Shown: positions 45,208-59,179, counted from the stretch's first letter. The stretch is 64,000 bases of DNA from Ideonella sp. A 288 (GCF_002198735.1 NZ_MWLO01000155.1:101288-165287), one strand, 5' to 3'. Notes: generated by a model from the sequence alone, not told the origin. A program made the numbers and translations.

Positions 45208-46053
45208 ATGAGCATCGGCATCCGTCTGGCCATCGGCATCGCGGCGATGGTCGGCATCCTCGGCGCCGTCACCAGTTGCGGCACCATCGAGTCGGGCAAT
45301 GTCGGCGTGCGCACCACGCTGGGCAAGGTCAACCCTGAGGAGATCGAGCCGGGCATCTTCGTCGGGCTGCCGGGCATCAGCCGTGTACAGGAGTTCTCCG
45401 GCAAGGAGATCGGCCTGGACCTGAATGACCTGACGCCCAAGGCACGCGACAACCTGTCGCTGCGCGACCTGGACGTGACCATCTACTACCGCGCGGCGGC
45501 CGGCTCGATCGCCGACCTCTACATCAAGTACGCCGGCCAGCACACGCGCGACGAAGGCAGCCGTGTCACGCTGCCGGCCTATGCGATGCTGCTGCGGCTG
45601 GCGCGCAATTCGGTCTACGAGCAGGCCTCGCGCATCGACAGCCTGGTCATGCACACGCAGCGCGACGAACTGGCTGCCGCCGTGCGCAAGAGCCTGCAGG
45701 CCGAGCTCGATGCCAACGACAAGGGCATCTTCACGGTGACGCGGGTGGTCGTGCGCTCGCTCACCACCGACCCCGCCATCGAGAAGGCGATCCAGGAGTC
45801 GGTGGCGGCGCAGAAGCAGCTCGAGACCACCAAGCAGCGCATCGCCATCGCCGAAGCCGAGGCGCAGGTCGAGGTCAAGCGCGCCGAAGGCGTGGCCAAG
45901 GCCAACCTCATCATCAACCAGAGCCTGACGCGCGAGTACCTGCAACACGAATCCAACCTGGCGCTGCACAAGTTCGCCGAGAAGGGCGGCACCACCACCG
46001 TGGTCGTGCCGGCCAACATGCAGACGGCGCCGCTCATCAACATCGGCAAGTAG
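45208..46053 (+). CDS. SPFH/prohibitin-domain lipoprotein in ABC operon
   Basis: A 281-residue protein with an SPFH domain (about 26-200: VGVRTTLGKVNPEEIEPGIF, LRDLDVTIYYRAA, ANDKGIFTVTRVVVRSL) followed by a charged coiled coil (about 195-245, TTKQRIAIAEAEAQVEVKRA). The N-terminus has a hydrophobic stretch ending in a possible lipobox VTSC near residue 28, so it may be lipid-anchored rather than spanning. SPFH proteins scaffold membrane complexes or proteases. It lies between the permease and ATPase genes and 2 bp before the ATPase start, so it is co-expressed with the transporter. AGGGAGC before ATG 45208 supports the start. Confidence 0.85.
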   Translation: MSIGIRLAIGIAAMVGILGAVTSCGTIESGNVGVRTTLGKVNPEEIEPGIFVGLPGISRVQEFSGKEIGLDLNDLTPKARDNLSLRDLDVTIYYRAAAGSIADLYIKYAGQHTRDEGSRVTLPAYAMLLRLARNSVYEQASRIDSLVMHTQRDELAAAVRKSLQAELDANDKGIFTVTRVVVRSLTTDPAIEKAIQESVAAQKQLETTKQRIAIAEAEAQVEVKRAEGVAKANLIINQSLTREYLQHESNLALHKFAEKGGTTTVVVPANMQTAPLINIGK

Positions 46054-46055
46054 CG

Positions 46056-46832
46056 ATGCCCCTCCTCTCGGTGCGCGGCGTCGAGCGCCGCTTCGACAAC
46101 ACCCTGGCGCTGCAGGCCACCGACCTCGACGTGGCCGAGAACGACTTCATCACCATCCTCGGCCCCAGCGGCTGCGGCAAGAGCACGCTGCTGCGCATCG
46201 TGGCCGGGCTCGACCGACAAACGGCGGGCGAGGTGCTGCTCGACGGCCTGCGCATCACCGGGCCGGGCGCCGACCGCGGCATGGTGTTCCAGAGCTACAC
46301 GCTGTTCCCCTGGCTCACGGTGCGCGACAACGTCTGCTTCGGCCTGCGCGAGCGCGGCCTGCCGCGCGCCGAGCAGCTGTCCGTGGCCGACGGCTACCTG
46401 CTCAAGGTGGGGCTGAAGGGCTTCGAGCACCACTTCCCCAAGCAGCTGTCGGGCGGCATGCAGCAGCGCACCGCGCTGGCCCGCGCGCTGGCCAACCGGC
46501 CGCGCATGCTGTTGATGGACGAGCCCTTCGGCGCGCTCGACCACCAGACCCGCGAGCTGATGCAGGAACTGCTGCTCGGCATCTGGGAGGCCGACCGCAC
46601 AACGGTGCTGTTCGTCACCCACGACATCGACGAGGCGGTGTTCATGGGCAGCCGCGTGATGGTGATGAGCGCGCGGCCCGGCCGCATCAAGCTCGACCGC
46701 GCGGTGCCGCTGCCGCACCCGCGGCACTATGCGATGAAGACCACGCCGGGCTTCTCGGCGTTGAAGGCAGAGCTGACCGAGGCGGTGCGTGTGGAGGTGC
46801 TGGCCGCGCAGCGCGCCGTTTCCGCGATCTGA
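46056..46832 (+). CDS. ABC transporter ATPase (SsuB/TauB family)
   Basis: A 258-residue nucleotide-binding subunit. Walker A is GPSGCGKST, the Q-loop MVFQSYTLFPWLT, the signature LSGGMQQRTALARAL, Walker B MLLMDEPFGALD and the switch His VTHDIDEA. All catalytic residues are present. It should energise the importer formed with the binding protein and permease. It starts 2 bp after the SPFH stop with no strong ribosome site of its own, so translation is probably coupled. Confidence 0.92.
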   Translation: MPLLSVRGVERRFDNTLALQATDLDVAENDFITILGPSGCGKSTLLRIVAGLDRQTAGEVLLDGLRITGPGADRGMVFQSYTLFPWLTVRDNVCFGLRERGLPRAEQLSVADGYLLKVGLKGFEHHFPKQLSGGMQQRTALARALANRPRMLLMDEPFGALDHQTRELMQELLLGIWEADRTTVLFVTHDIDEAVFMGSRVMVMSARPGRIKLDRAVPLPHPRHYAMKTTPGFSALKAELTEAVRVEVLAAQRAVSAI

Positions 46833-46842
46833 GGCGAGTGGT

Positions 46843-46913
46843 GGGCCGAGGTGACCGCGGCCCGAGGAGACTGCGGGCCGAGGTGAGCTGCGGCCCGCGG
46901 TGGCCGCGGCCCG
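46843..46913. repeat. Short degenerate tandem repeat, 16-17 bp units
   Basis: About four units of the form gggccgaggtgaccgc, with variants ggcccgaggagactgc, gggccgaggtgagctgc and ggcccgcggtggccgc, lie between the convergent ends of the ATPase and hybrid-kinase genes. No gene is visible here. It may be slippage-derived, and the units can pair as ggcccg/cgggcc hairpins. Confidence 0.65.
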
Positions 46914-46920
46914 GTGCAGA

Positions 46921-52074
<5,154 letters not shown>

Positions 52075-52374
52075 GTGATCAATGGACCGTGGTCCCGGCC
52101 GTGTGCGCCGGCACGGGCGCAGAACTGCGCAAGTGTCGGGCAGGCCCGGGGTGCGTTGGCTTGACGGTTGTCATGTGTGATCACGTTCCTGGGGCGACAT
52201 GCGACATGCGGCACGGCGTCGGTCGCCTGCCTGGCCCGTACCCGGCACGGGCCCGTCGTTCGACCGTCCGATCGCACGTAGGTAGCCACCTATCACCTTG
52301 CATGACGGACGGGGTGAAATACTGGACCGAGACGGGGCAATCCAATAGCCACCGCGAGCGACAGGAGACAAACC
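52075..52374. other. Divergent region between hybrid kinase and oxidoreductase operon
   Basis: This 300-bp gap holds no convincing gene. TTGACG at 52159-52164 could be a -35 box for rightward transcription but I find no good -10 at the right distance. ACAGGAGACAAACC just before 52375 is the ribosome site of the next gene. A gap of this size between divergent genes probably holds both promoters. Confidence 0.45.
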
Positions 52375-53004
52375 ATGCGCGTGATCGAGATCCGCCGGGC
52401 CGCCGCATCGGCGGGTGGCTGCGACGAGCCGTCGGGCGAGGTGCCCCGGCTGAACCTGCCGCTGGTGCGGCGCGAGTTCCTCAAGGGCACCGGGGTGCTG
52501 GTCGGGCGCCTGGCGCTGACCAGTCCGCTGCTCGCCTTGGCGCCGTCGCGCGTGTGGGCGGTGGAGCTGAAGACGCTCACCCAGTCCGAAGGCGAGGCCA
52601 TCCTCAAGATGGGCCGCACGCTGTTTCCGCACAAGCGCCTGCCCGATGCGGTGTATGCGCTGCTGTCCAAGGACATGGACGCCGCGGCCACCGCCGACGC
52701 CAAGACCGCGCAGTTGCTGCGCGACGGCGTGGCCGGACTGAACCAGGCCGTGGGCGGCAGCTTCGCCAAGGCCAGCGATGCCCGGCGGCTGGCTGCGGTG
52801 AAGGCCATCGAGGGCAGCCCGTTCTTCGCGGCGGTGCGCGGCAAGTGCATCACCTCGCTGTACGACAACGACATGGCCTACAAGGTCTTCGGCTACCCAG
52901 GCTCGGCCTGGGAGAAGGGCGGCTACATCACCCGTGGCTTCCAGGACCTGAAGTGGCTGCCCGAACCCGGCGCAGCGGCCAGCCCCAAGCCCTACATGGG
53001 CTGA
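52375..53004 (+). CDS. Gluconate 2-dehydrogenase subunit 3-like, Tat-exported
   Basis: A 209-residue small subunit with a twin-arginine signal (VRREFLKGTGVLV, about 31-43, then a hydrophobic stretch to LAPSRVWA). The mature part follows the gluconate 2-dehydrogenase subunit 3 family (LTQSEGEAILKMGRTLFPHK, FFAAVRGKCITSLYDND, FGYPGSAWEKGGY). Such subunits accompany GMC flavoproteins and are needed for their Tat co-export. The GMC gene follows after 22 bp. A clear AGGAG precedes the ATG. Confidence 0.88.
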   Translation: MRVIEIRRAAASAGGCDEPSGEVPRLNLPLVRREFLKGTGVLVGRLALTSPLLALAPSRVWAVELKTLTQSEGEAILKMGRTLFPHKRLPDAVYALLSKDMDAAATADAKTAQLLRDGVAGLNQAVGGSFAKASDARRLAAVKAIEGSPFFAAVRGKCITSLYDNDMAYKVFGYPGSAWEKGGYITRGFQDLKWLPEPGAAASPKPYMG

Positions 53005-53026
53005 CCCCCGGTCGAGGAGACAGCAC

Positions 53027-54595
53027 ATGGCAAAGATCGAACTCAGCGACGACACCGCGGTCGTCATCATCGGCTCGGGCGCGGGCGGCGGCACGCTGGC
53101 CAACGAGTTGTGCCAGAAGGGCGTGAAGGTCGTGGTGCTCGAGGCGGGCGCCCGGCAGAGCCCGGACAGCTTCATCAACGACGAGTGGAAGTCCTTCGGG
53201 CAACTGGCCTGGCTGGATGCGCGCACCACCTCGGGCAACTGGCGGGTGGCGAAGGATTTCTCGGGCCTGCCGGCCTGGATCTGCAAGACCGTGGGCGGCA
53301 GCACCACCCACTGGGCCGGCGCCTCGCTGCGCTTCCAGCCGCATGAGTTCCGCGCGCGCAGCACCTACGGCGATATCGCCGGCGCCAGCCTGATGGACTG
53401 GCCGGTGACGCTGGCCGACATGGAGCCCTGGTATGCCCGCGCCGAGGACAAGATGGGCGTCACCCGCACCAACGGCATCCCCGGCCTGCCCGGCAACAAC
53501 AACTTCAAGGTGATGCACGCCGGCGCCACTCGCCTGGGCTACAAGGAGGTGCACACCGGCCGCATGGCCATCAACAGCCAGCCGCGCGACGGCCGCGGGC
53601 GCTGCATGCAGCTGGGCTTCTGCTTCCAGGGCTGCAAGAGCGGCGCCAAGTGGTCGACGCTGTACACCGAGATCCCCAAGGCCGAGGCCACCGGCCACCT
53701 CGACCTGCGGCCGCAGGCGCACGTGGTGCGCATCGAGCACGACGAGGCCGGCAAGGCCAATGCCGTGGTCTACCGCGACGCCGCCGGGGCCGAGCAGCGC
53801 CAGAAGGCGCGCGTGGTGTGCGTGGCCGGCAACTCGATCGAGACACCGCGGCTGCTGCTGTTGTCGGCCTCGTCCAAGCACCCCGATGGCCTGGCCAATT
53901 CGTCGGGCCAGGTGGGGCGCAACTACATGCGCCACATGACCGGCTCGGTCTACGCCGCCTTCAAGCAGCCGGTGCACATGTACCGCGGTACCACCATGGC
54001 CGGCATCATCCAGGACGAATCCCGCCACGACACCCGCCGCGGCTTTGCCGGCGGCTACGAGATGGAGACGCTGTCGCTGGGCGTGCCCTTCATGGCCGCC
54101 TTCCTGAACCCGGGCGACTGGGGCGCCGACTTCGCCTGGTGGATGGACCACTACACCCACACCGCCGGCATGTGGCTGGTGGGCGAGGACATGCCGCGCG
54201 CCACCAACCGCATCACGCTGAACAGCAACGTGAAAGACCAGTGGGGCAATCCCGCCCCCAACGTGCACTTCGACGACCACGACAACGACGTGGCCATGCG
54301 CAACCACGCTTTTGCCCAGGGCGAGAAGGTGTACAAGGCCGCCGGTGCCATCAAGACCTTCCGCACCCCACCCTATCCGTCCACCCACAACCTGGGCACC
54401 TGCCGCATGGGCGCCTCGGCCGCCGACAGCGTGTGCAACGGCTTCGGCCAGACCCACGACGTGCCCAACCTGTTCATCTCGGACGGCAGCCAGTTCACCA
54501 CCGGCGGCGCCGAGAACCCCACGCTCACGATCGTGGCGCTGGCCATCCGCCAGGCCGACCACATCGCCGCGCGCATGAGCCGACGCGAACTCTGA
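53027..54595 (+). CDS. GMC-family FAD oxidoreductase
   Basis: A 522-residue flavoprotein of the glucose-methanol-choline type. The FAD loop is VVIIGSGAGGGTLANELC near residue 13, with TVGGSTTHWAGASLRF as the GMC signature region, a Cys-rich GRCMQLGFCFQGCKSG segment typical of membrane gluconate-type dehydrogenases, and the C-terminal NLFISDGSQFTTGGAENPT with YPSTHNLGTCRMG carrying the catalytic His. It has no signal peptide of its own and would ride with the Tat-exported small subunit. The substrate is an alcohol or sugar acid not identifiable here. GAGGAGA precedes the ATG. Confidence 0.9.
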   Translation: MAKIELSDDTAVVIIGSGAGGGTLANELCQKGVKVVVLEAGARQSPDSFINDEWKSFGQLAWLDARTTSGNWRVAKDFSGLPAWICKTVGGSTTHWAGASLRFQPHEFRARSTYGDIAGASLMDWPVTLADMEPWYARAEDKMGVTRTNGIPGLPGNNNFKVMHAGATRLGYKEVHTGRMAINSQPRDGRGRCMQLGFCFQGCKSGAKWSTLYTEIPKAEATGHLDLRPQAHVVRIEHDEAGKANAVVYRDAAGAEQRQKARVVCVAGNSIETPRLLLLSASSKHPDGLANSSGQVGRNYMRHMTGSVYAAFKQPVHMYRGTTMAGIIQDESRHDTRRGFAGGYEMETLSLGVPFMAAFLNPGDWGADFAWWMDHYTHTAGMWLVGEDMPRATNRITLNSNVKDQWGNPAPNVHFDDHDNDVAMRNHAFAQGEKVYKAAGAIKTFRTPPYPSTHNLGTCRMGASAADSVCNGFGQTHDVPNLFISDGSQFTTGGAENPTLTIVALAIRQADHIAARMSRREL

Positions 54596-54606
54596 GGAGA
54601 CACCCC

Positions 54607-54999
54607 ATGTGCGAGTACTTCGTCAAGGCCGATCCGATCCAGTTCGAGCAGCGGTCGCGCACCATCCGCATCCACGGCGTGCTCACCAGCATCCGCCTCG
54701 AGAACATGGTGTGGGACACCCTGGCCGAGATGGCCGAGGAAGAGGGGCGCACCACCAACAACCTGATCGTGCAGTTCCACGACGAGATCCTGGCGCACCG
54801 CGGCGAGGTGCCCAACTTCGCGTCCTTCCTGCGGGTGACCTGCATGCGCTACCTGCGACGCAAGCTCACGCAGGCCGAGCGCGCGGTCGACCGTGAAGGG
54901 GCGCTCGTGCGCCCAAACGCCGTCTCGCCGGCCCAGGTGGCGCAGACGACCGAGGGGCTGCCATCGGCCCGGGTCGTCGCCATGGGCCGGCGCACCTGA
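54607..54999 (+). CDS. Ribbon-helix-helix domain protein
   Basis: A 130-residue protein with an N-terminal ribbon-helix-helix fold (about 15-80: RSRTIRIHGVLTSIRLENM, WDTLAEMAEEEGRTTNNLIV). This RHH subgroup is usually a small DNA-binding protein. A GAGGAG lies between the GMC stop and this ATG, 11 bp apart, so it is translated as part of the oxidoreductase operon, and it may regulate it. The last 40 residues look disordered. It is not seen with a toxin gene, so an antitoxin role is unlikely. Confidence 0.8.
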   Translation: MCEYFVKADPIQFEQRSRTIRIHGVLTSIRLENMVWDTLAEMAEEEGRTTNNLIVQFHDEILAHRGEVPNFASFLRVTCMRYLRRKLTQAERAVDREGALVRPNAVSPAQVAQTTEGLPSARVVAMGRRT

Positions 55000-55034
55000 A
55001 CCTGATGCCGGCGCTGCCGCGCCGGCGTATCCAC

Positions 55035-55430
55035 ATGGCCAAAATCATCCACACCATGATCCGGGTGCTCGACCTGGACAAGTCGATCCGGTTCTACGCC
55101 GACGTGCTCAATCTGTCCGAGGCGCACCGGCTCGACTTCCCCGACTTCGCGCTCGTCTACCTGCGCAACGACGAGAACGATTTCGAACTGGAACTCACGC
55201 TCAACAAGGGCCGCGCCGAGCCCTACACCCACGGCACCGGCTACGGCCACATCGCCGTGGTGGTGCCCGACGCGGCGGCGGCCCGCGAGGCCCTGGTGGC
55301 CAAGGGCCACGACCCGGCCCCGGTGAAGGAGTTCAAGCGCGGCGACGAGTTGCTGGCGCGCTTCTTCTTCATCCAGGATCCGGACGGCTACAAGATCGAA
55401 ATGCTGGAACGGCACGGCCATTACCAGTGA
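55035..55430 (+). CDS. gloA: Glyoxalase I (lactoylglutathione lyase)
   Basis: A 131-residue VOC-fold enzyme. The usual GloA metal ligands are visible: His in IHTMIRVLDLDKS, Glu in FELELTLN, His in GYGHIAVVV and Glu in YKIEMLER. It should detoxify methylglyoxal with glutathione; a member of an oxidation operon could also act on another reactive aldehyde adduct. ATG 55035 fits the family start; the longer frame adds a basic 10-residue stub. It lies 35 bp after the RHH gene and 42 bp before the sorbosone-dehydrogenase-like gene. Confidence 0.85.
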   Translation: MAKIIHTMIRVLDLDKSIRFYADVLNLSEAHRLDFPDFALVYLRNDENDFELELTLNKGRAEPYTHGTGYGHIAVVVPDAAAAREALVAKGHDPAPVKEFKRGDELLARFFFIQDPDGYKIEMLERHGHYQ

Positions 55431-55472
55431 CCCTGGTGTCCACACCGGACGCCCTACAACGAGGAGATAGAG

Positions 55473-56756
55473 ATGAAGAAACGCACTGCATTCGCGATGA
55501 CCGTCGTGGCCTCTGCGCTCTGGCTTGCCAGCGCTGCGCAGGCCCAGCAGAACATCGAGAAGCTCAAGCAGATGAAGGTGGCCACCACCGACCTGAACAT
55601 CCCCGTCGTGCCGCAGGAGGGCCGCAACGCCAACGCGCTGCGCGAGAACCTCAAGCGCATCAAGATGCCCCCGGGCTTCAAGATCGACCTGTTCGCCGTG
55701 GTGCCCGATGCGCGCCACATGGCCGTGGCGCCCAGCACCAACATGCTGTTCGTGGGCACCCGCAAGACCACCGTGTGGGCCGTGACCGACCGCAATTCGG
55801 ACGGCGTGGCCGACGAGGTGAAGAGCTTTGCGCCCAGCCTGAAGTTCAGCAACCCCAACGGCGTGTGCTGGACGAAGGACGGCTTCCTCATCGTCGCCGA
55901 ACACAACCGCGTGCTCAACTTCCCGGCGGCCGAGTTCTTCTACGAAGGCCCCGATGTCGCGGTGATCGAGGTGGTGCCGCAGGGCAAGCTGATCCCGGAA
56001 GACGAGGAAAGCTACAACCACGGCGCGCGCACCTGCCGGGTGGACAACAACGGCATGCTCCACGTCACGCTGGGCCAGCCGCACAACGTGCAGCCCAAGG
56101 ACAAGGTGGCGCTGTACGAGCGGCTGGGCATCGGCGGCATGATCAAGCTGAACGCCTTCGACGGCTCCAAGCGCGAGGTGGTGGCGCGCGGCGTGCGCAA
56201 CTCGGTGGGCATGGACATCAACCCGAAGGACGGCACCGCCTGGTTCACCGACAACCAGACCGATGGCATGGGCGACGACACGCCGCCGGGCGAGCTGAAC
56301 CGCATCACCAAGGGCGGCGGCGAGCACTTCGGCTACCCGTTCATCCACGGCAACAACGTGCAGATTGCCGGCACTGCCGCGGCGCCCGACCTCAAGGGCA
56401 TGGCGCCTCCCTCGGCCTGGACCAAGCCGCAGATCGAGTTCCCGGCCCACCAGGCGCAGCTGGGCATGACCTTCTACACCGGCAAGCAGTTCCCGGCCAA
56501 GTACCAGGGCGGCATCTTCGTGGCGGCGCACGGGTCGTGGAACCGGGTCAAGGCCAGCGGCGCCCTCATCAACTTCGTCTCGTTGAAGGCCGACGGCTCG
56601 GCCGACAAGAGCGAGGTCTTCGCCGAAGGCTGGCTCGATGACGCCACGGGCATCTACCGCGGCCGGCCGGTGGACGTGGCGGTGATGAAGGACGGCTCGC
56701 TGCTGGTGAGCGACGACTACGCAGGTGCGATCTATCGCATCACCTACGCGCCGTGA
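55473..56756 (+). CDS. Sorbosone/glucose dehydrogenase-like beta-propeller protein
   Basis: A 427-residue exported protein. The signal peptide ends at ASAAQAQQN (about 25). The rest forms a six-bladed propeller of the soluble glucose/sorbosone dehydrogenase family (RHMAVAPSTNMLFVGTR, GLRNSVGMD-like GVRNSVGMDINPKDG, WFTDNQTDGMGDD, HGSWNR, GRPVDVAVMKDGSLLVSDD). Family members use PQQ to oxidise aldoses or aldehydes in the periplasm. No PQQ synthesis gene is in view. GAGGAG precedes the ATG. Its stop overlaps the cytochrome c gene, the likely electron acceptor. Confidence 0.9.
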   Translation: MKKRTAFAMTVVASALWLASAAQAQQNIEKLKQMKVATTDLNIPVVPQEGRNANALRENLKRIKMPPGFKIDLFAVVPDARHMAVAPSTNMLFVGTRKTTVWAVTDRNSDGVADEVKSFAPSLKFSNPNGVCWTKDGFLIVAEHNRVLNFPAAEFFYEGPDVAVIEVVPQGKLIPEDEESYNHGARTCRVDNNGMLHVTLGQPHNVQPKDKVALYERLGIGGMIKLNAFDGSKREVVARGVRNSVGMDINPKDGTAWFTDNQTDGMGDDTPPGELNRITKGGGEHFGYPFIHGNNVQIAGTAAAPDLKGMAPPSAWTKPQIEFPAHQAQLGMTFYTGKQFPAKYQGGIFVAAHGSWNRVKASGALINFVSLKADGSADKSEVFAEGWLDDATGIYRGRPVDVAVMKDGSLLVSDDYAGAIYRITYAP

Positions 56757-57088
56757 TGCTCGCGCTGCCCCGACGGCTGGGTGCGACGCTGCTGCTGGCG
56801 GGCAGCGTCGGGGTGGCCTGTGCCCAGGCGGCGCCCGCGGCGCAGCCGCCGCCTCGCACGGCGGTGTGCGTCACCTGCCACGGCCAGCTGGGCATGGGTG
56901 CGGCGCCCGACACGCCGCACATCGCGGCCCAGCCCGAGATCTACCTCGTGGCGCAGCTCAAGGCCTTCCGCAGCGGCGCGCGCAAGCATGAGGTGATGAA
57001 CGTGATCGCGCGCTCGCTGTCCGACGAGGACATTGCGGCACTGGCCGAGTGGTACAGCCGCGTCAAGATCGAGGTGCGCGCACCCTGA
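56756..57088 (+). CDS. Small c-type cytochrome
   Basis: A 110-residue exported monohaem cytochrome. The signal peptide ends near GVACAQAAP. The haem site is CVTCH at about residue 40, and the distal axial Met is probably in HEVMNVIARSLSDEDI. It resembles class I cytochromes coupled to PQQ or GMC dehydrogenases. ATG 56756 shares one base with the preceding TGA (TGATG), implying coupled translation with the dehydrogenase; GTG 56753 would add one residue. Confidence 0.9.
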   Translation: MLALPRRLGATLLLAGSVGVACAQAAPAAQPPPRTAVCVTCHGQLGMGAAPDTPHIAAQPEIYLVAQLKAFRSGARKHEVMNVIARSLSDEDIAALAEWYSRVKIEVRAP

Positions 57089-57201
57089 GCTCGCTGCGGG
57101 AGGGCGCGCGGTTTGCAGCGCGCCCGACCCCGCCTACACTCGCGCGCGGCGGGGCCGTGCCAGGGGCACGGTCCGTCGCCTCTGGCCCGGAGACATCCCC
57201 C

Positions 57202-58164
57202 ATGAAGTCGATCGAACCCCGCCGTCGCTTCCTCCAACACACGCTGGCGGCCGCCGGCCTGGCCTCGGCCACGCCGCTGTTCGCCGCGGCGCCGATGGCC
57301 GGCGGCACCGCGCTCAGCGTGCATCGCATGAAGCTGGGTGCCTTTGAGGTGACCTCCGTGCTCGACGGCTTCATCGAACTGCCGCCCACCGTGCTGCAGG
57401 GCGACCCGGCGCTGCTCGAGCGCACGATGAAGGCTGGCGGCCTGGCCGGCGGCCCCATCCGCACCGCCGTCAACTGCTTCCTCGTCAACACCGGCGCCAG
57501 GCTGGTGATGATCGATTGCGGCGGCGCCAAGATGCTCGGCCCCACCGCCGGTCGCATGCCGCAGGCGCTGGCGCAACTGGGCATCGACCCGGGGCAGGTC
57601 GACGAGGTCTACATCACCCACATGCATGGCGACCACCTGCATGGCGCCGTCACGCCCGAAGGCGCCAAGGTGTTCCCCAACGCTGTGCTGCGCATCTCGA
57701 AGCCCGACGTCGACTACTGGGCCAGCCCCGCCGTCGAGGCCGCAGCGCCCGAGAACCAGAAAGGCCGGTTCGTGGCGGCCAAGCGCGCGGTGGCCGCGTA
57801 CGGCGATCGCCTGCAGACCTTCGAACTGGGGGCCGAGCTGACGCCCGGCATCCGCTCGGTGCCGGCCGTCGGCCACACGCCGGGCCACAGCTGCTACATG
57901 GTCGGCTCGGGCGACGCGCGCCTGCTGCTGCTGGGCGACACGCTGCACGTGGCGCCGGTGCAGTTTGCGCGGCCCGAGGTCACCGTGATGTTCGATTTCC
58001 GCCAGGAGCAGGCCCGCACGCTGCGGCAAGACCTGTTCGAGATGGCCGCCAAGGAAAACATCCTGATCGGCGCCGTGCACCTGCCGTTTCCGGGCATCGG
58101 CCGCCTGCGCCACCGCGATGGCGGCGGCTACGTCTACGACGCCTTGCCCTGGCAGATGTACTGA
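57202..58164 (+). CDS. Metallo-beta-lactamase-fold hydrolase, Tat-exported
   Basis: A 320-residue hydrolase. The N-terminus PRRRFLQHTLAAAGLASA is a twin-arginine signal. The zinc motif is THMHGDHLHG, with later ligands in VGHTPGHSCYM and LLLGDTLH. It should be a dizinc hydrolase in the periplasm, perhaps acting on lactones or esters from the upstream oxidations, but family function is very broad. GGAG precedes ATG 57202. It follows the cytochrome gene by 113 bp on the same strand. Confidence 0.85.
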   Translation: MKSIEPRRRFLQHTLAAAGLASATPLFAAAPMAGGTALSVHRMKLGAFEVTSVLDGFIELPPTVLQGDPALLERTMKAGGLAGGPIRTAVNCFLVNTGARLVMIDCGGAKMLGPTAGRMPQALAQLGIDPGQVDEVYITHMHGDHLHGAVTPEGAKVFPNAVLRISKPDVDYWASPAVEAAAPENQKGRFVAAKRAVAAYGDRLQTFELGAELTPGIRSVPAVGHTPGHSCYMVGSGDARLLLLGDTLHVAPVQFARPEVTVMFDFRQEQARTLRQDLFEMAAKENILIGAVHLPFPGIGRLRHRDGGGYVYDALPWQMY

Positions 58165-58180
58165 CGGGGTGTGAAGTCGC

Positions 58181-59179
58181 TCACCCCAGCTGCAGCTTGC
58201 CCTTGCGGATGACGCCGGCCCACTTGTCGATCTCGGCGGCCATGCGCGCCCGCGCGGCCTCGGTGCTGCCGCCGGTGATCACGATGCCCAGCGAGGTGAG
58301 CTTGTCCACCACGTCGCTGCGCTCGAGCACGGCATTCATCTCGCGGTTGAGCTGGGCCACGATCTCGGGCGGCGTTTTGGCGGGCGCGAACAGCGTGTAG
58401 TTGGTGGCGGTCTCGTAGCCGGGCAGGCCGGCCTCGGCCATGGTGGGCACGTCGGGCAGGATCGGCGAGCGCGCCCGGCTGGCCACGGCCAGCGCACGGG
58501 TCTTGCCGCTCTTCAGGTGCGGCAGGTGCGCCGGCAGGCTGTCGATCGACATCGGGATGCGGCCGGCGATCAGGTCGGGCAGCAGCTGCGAAGTGCCCTT
58601 GTACGGCACGTGCACGAGGTCGATGCCGGCCATCTGCTTGAACATCTCGGCGTTCAGGTGCTGCAGCCCGCCGACGCCCGACGACGCGTAGCTCAGCTCG
58701 CCCGGCTTGGCCTTGGCCAGTTCGATCAGGGCCTTCACATGGGCTGCCGGCAGGTCGGCGTTGACGATCAACGCCACGGTGCCGAAGCCGATCTCGAGCA
58801 CGGGCACGAAATCGCGCGTCATGTCGAAGGGCAGGCCCTTGTGCACATGCGGCGCGATGGCGTAGTCGACGATGCTGCCGAGCATCAGCGTGTGGCCGTC
58901 GGCCGCGCTGCGGGCCAGCGCCGTGGCGCCCAGCGTGGCACCGGCGCCCGGCTTGTTGTCGATGTTGACGGGCTGCCCCAGACGCGGTGCGAGCCGCTCG
59001 CCGAGCAGCCGCGCCACCGTGTCGACGCCGCCGCCGGGCGGGTAGGGCGCGATCAGCGTGACCGGCCGGGCCGGATAGGCCTGGGCCCAGGCCCGCGGGC
59101 CGGCCAGCAGGCCGCCGGCCGCCGTGGCCTGCAGCACGAGGACCCGGCGGAGCAGGTGGCGGCGTGTCAATCGGGCCAT
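58181..59179 (-). CDS. TctC/Bug-family periplasmic binding protein
   Basis: A 332-residue binding protein with an N-terminal RRHLLRR signal, possibly Tat, ending near AWAQAYP (about 35). The mature part has the Bug pattern: YPARPVTLIAPYPPGGGVD, NKPGAGATLGA, SSGVGGLQHLNAEMF, VPYKGTSQLLPDLIAGRI and ILPDVPTMAEAGLPGYE. These proteins bind carboxylates or amides, often with TctAB transporters, which are absent nearby. It is convergent with the hydrolase gene by 16 bp and divergent from the small membrane protein gene. Confidence 0.9.
   Translation of the reverse strand: MARLTRRHLLRRVLVLQATAAGGLLAGPRAWAQAYPARPVTLIAPYPPGGGVDTVARLLGERLAPRLGQPVNIDNKPGAGATLGATALARSAADGHTLMLGSIVDYAIAPHVHKGLPFDMTRDFVPVLEIGFGTVALIVNADLPAAHVKALIELAKAKPGELSYASSGVGGLQHLNAEMFKQMAGIDLVHVPYKGTSQLLPDLIAGRIPMSIDSLPAHLPHLKSGKTRALAVASRARSPILPDVPTMAEAGLPGYETATNYTLFAPAKTPPEIVAQLNREMNAVLERSDVVDKLTSLGIVITGGSTEAARARMAAEIDKWAGVIRKGKLQLG

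Noticed and set aside
54607-54999. RHH protein as an antitoxin of a toxin-antitoxin pair
   Set aside because: Neighbours are an oxidoreductase and a glyoxalase; no toxin-like gene is adjacent.
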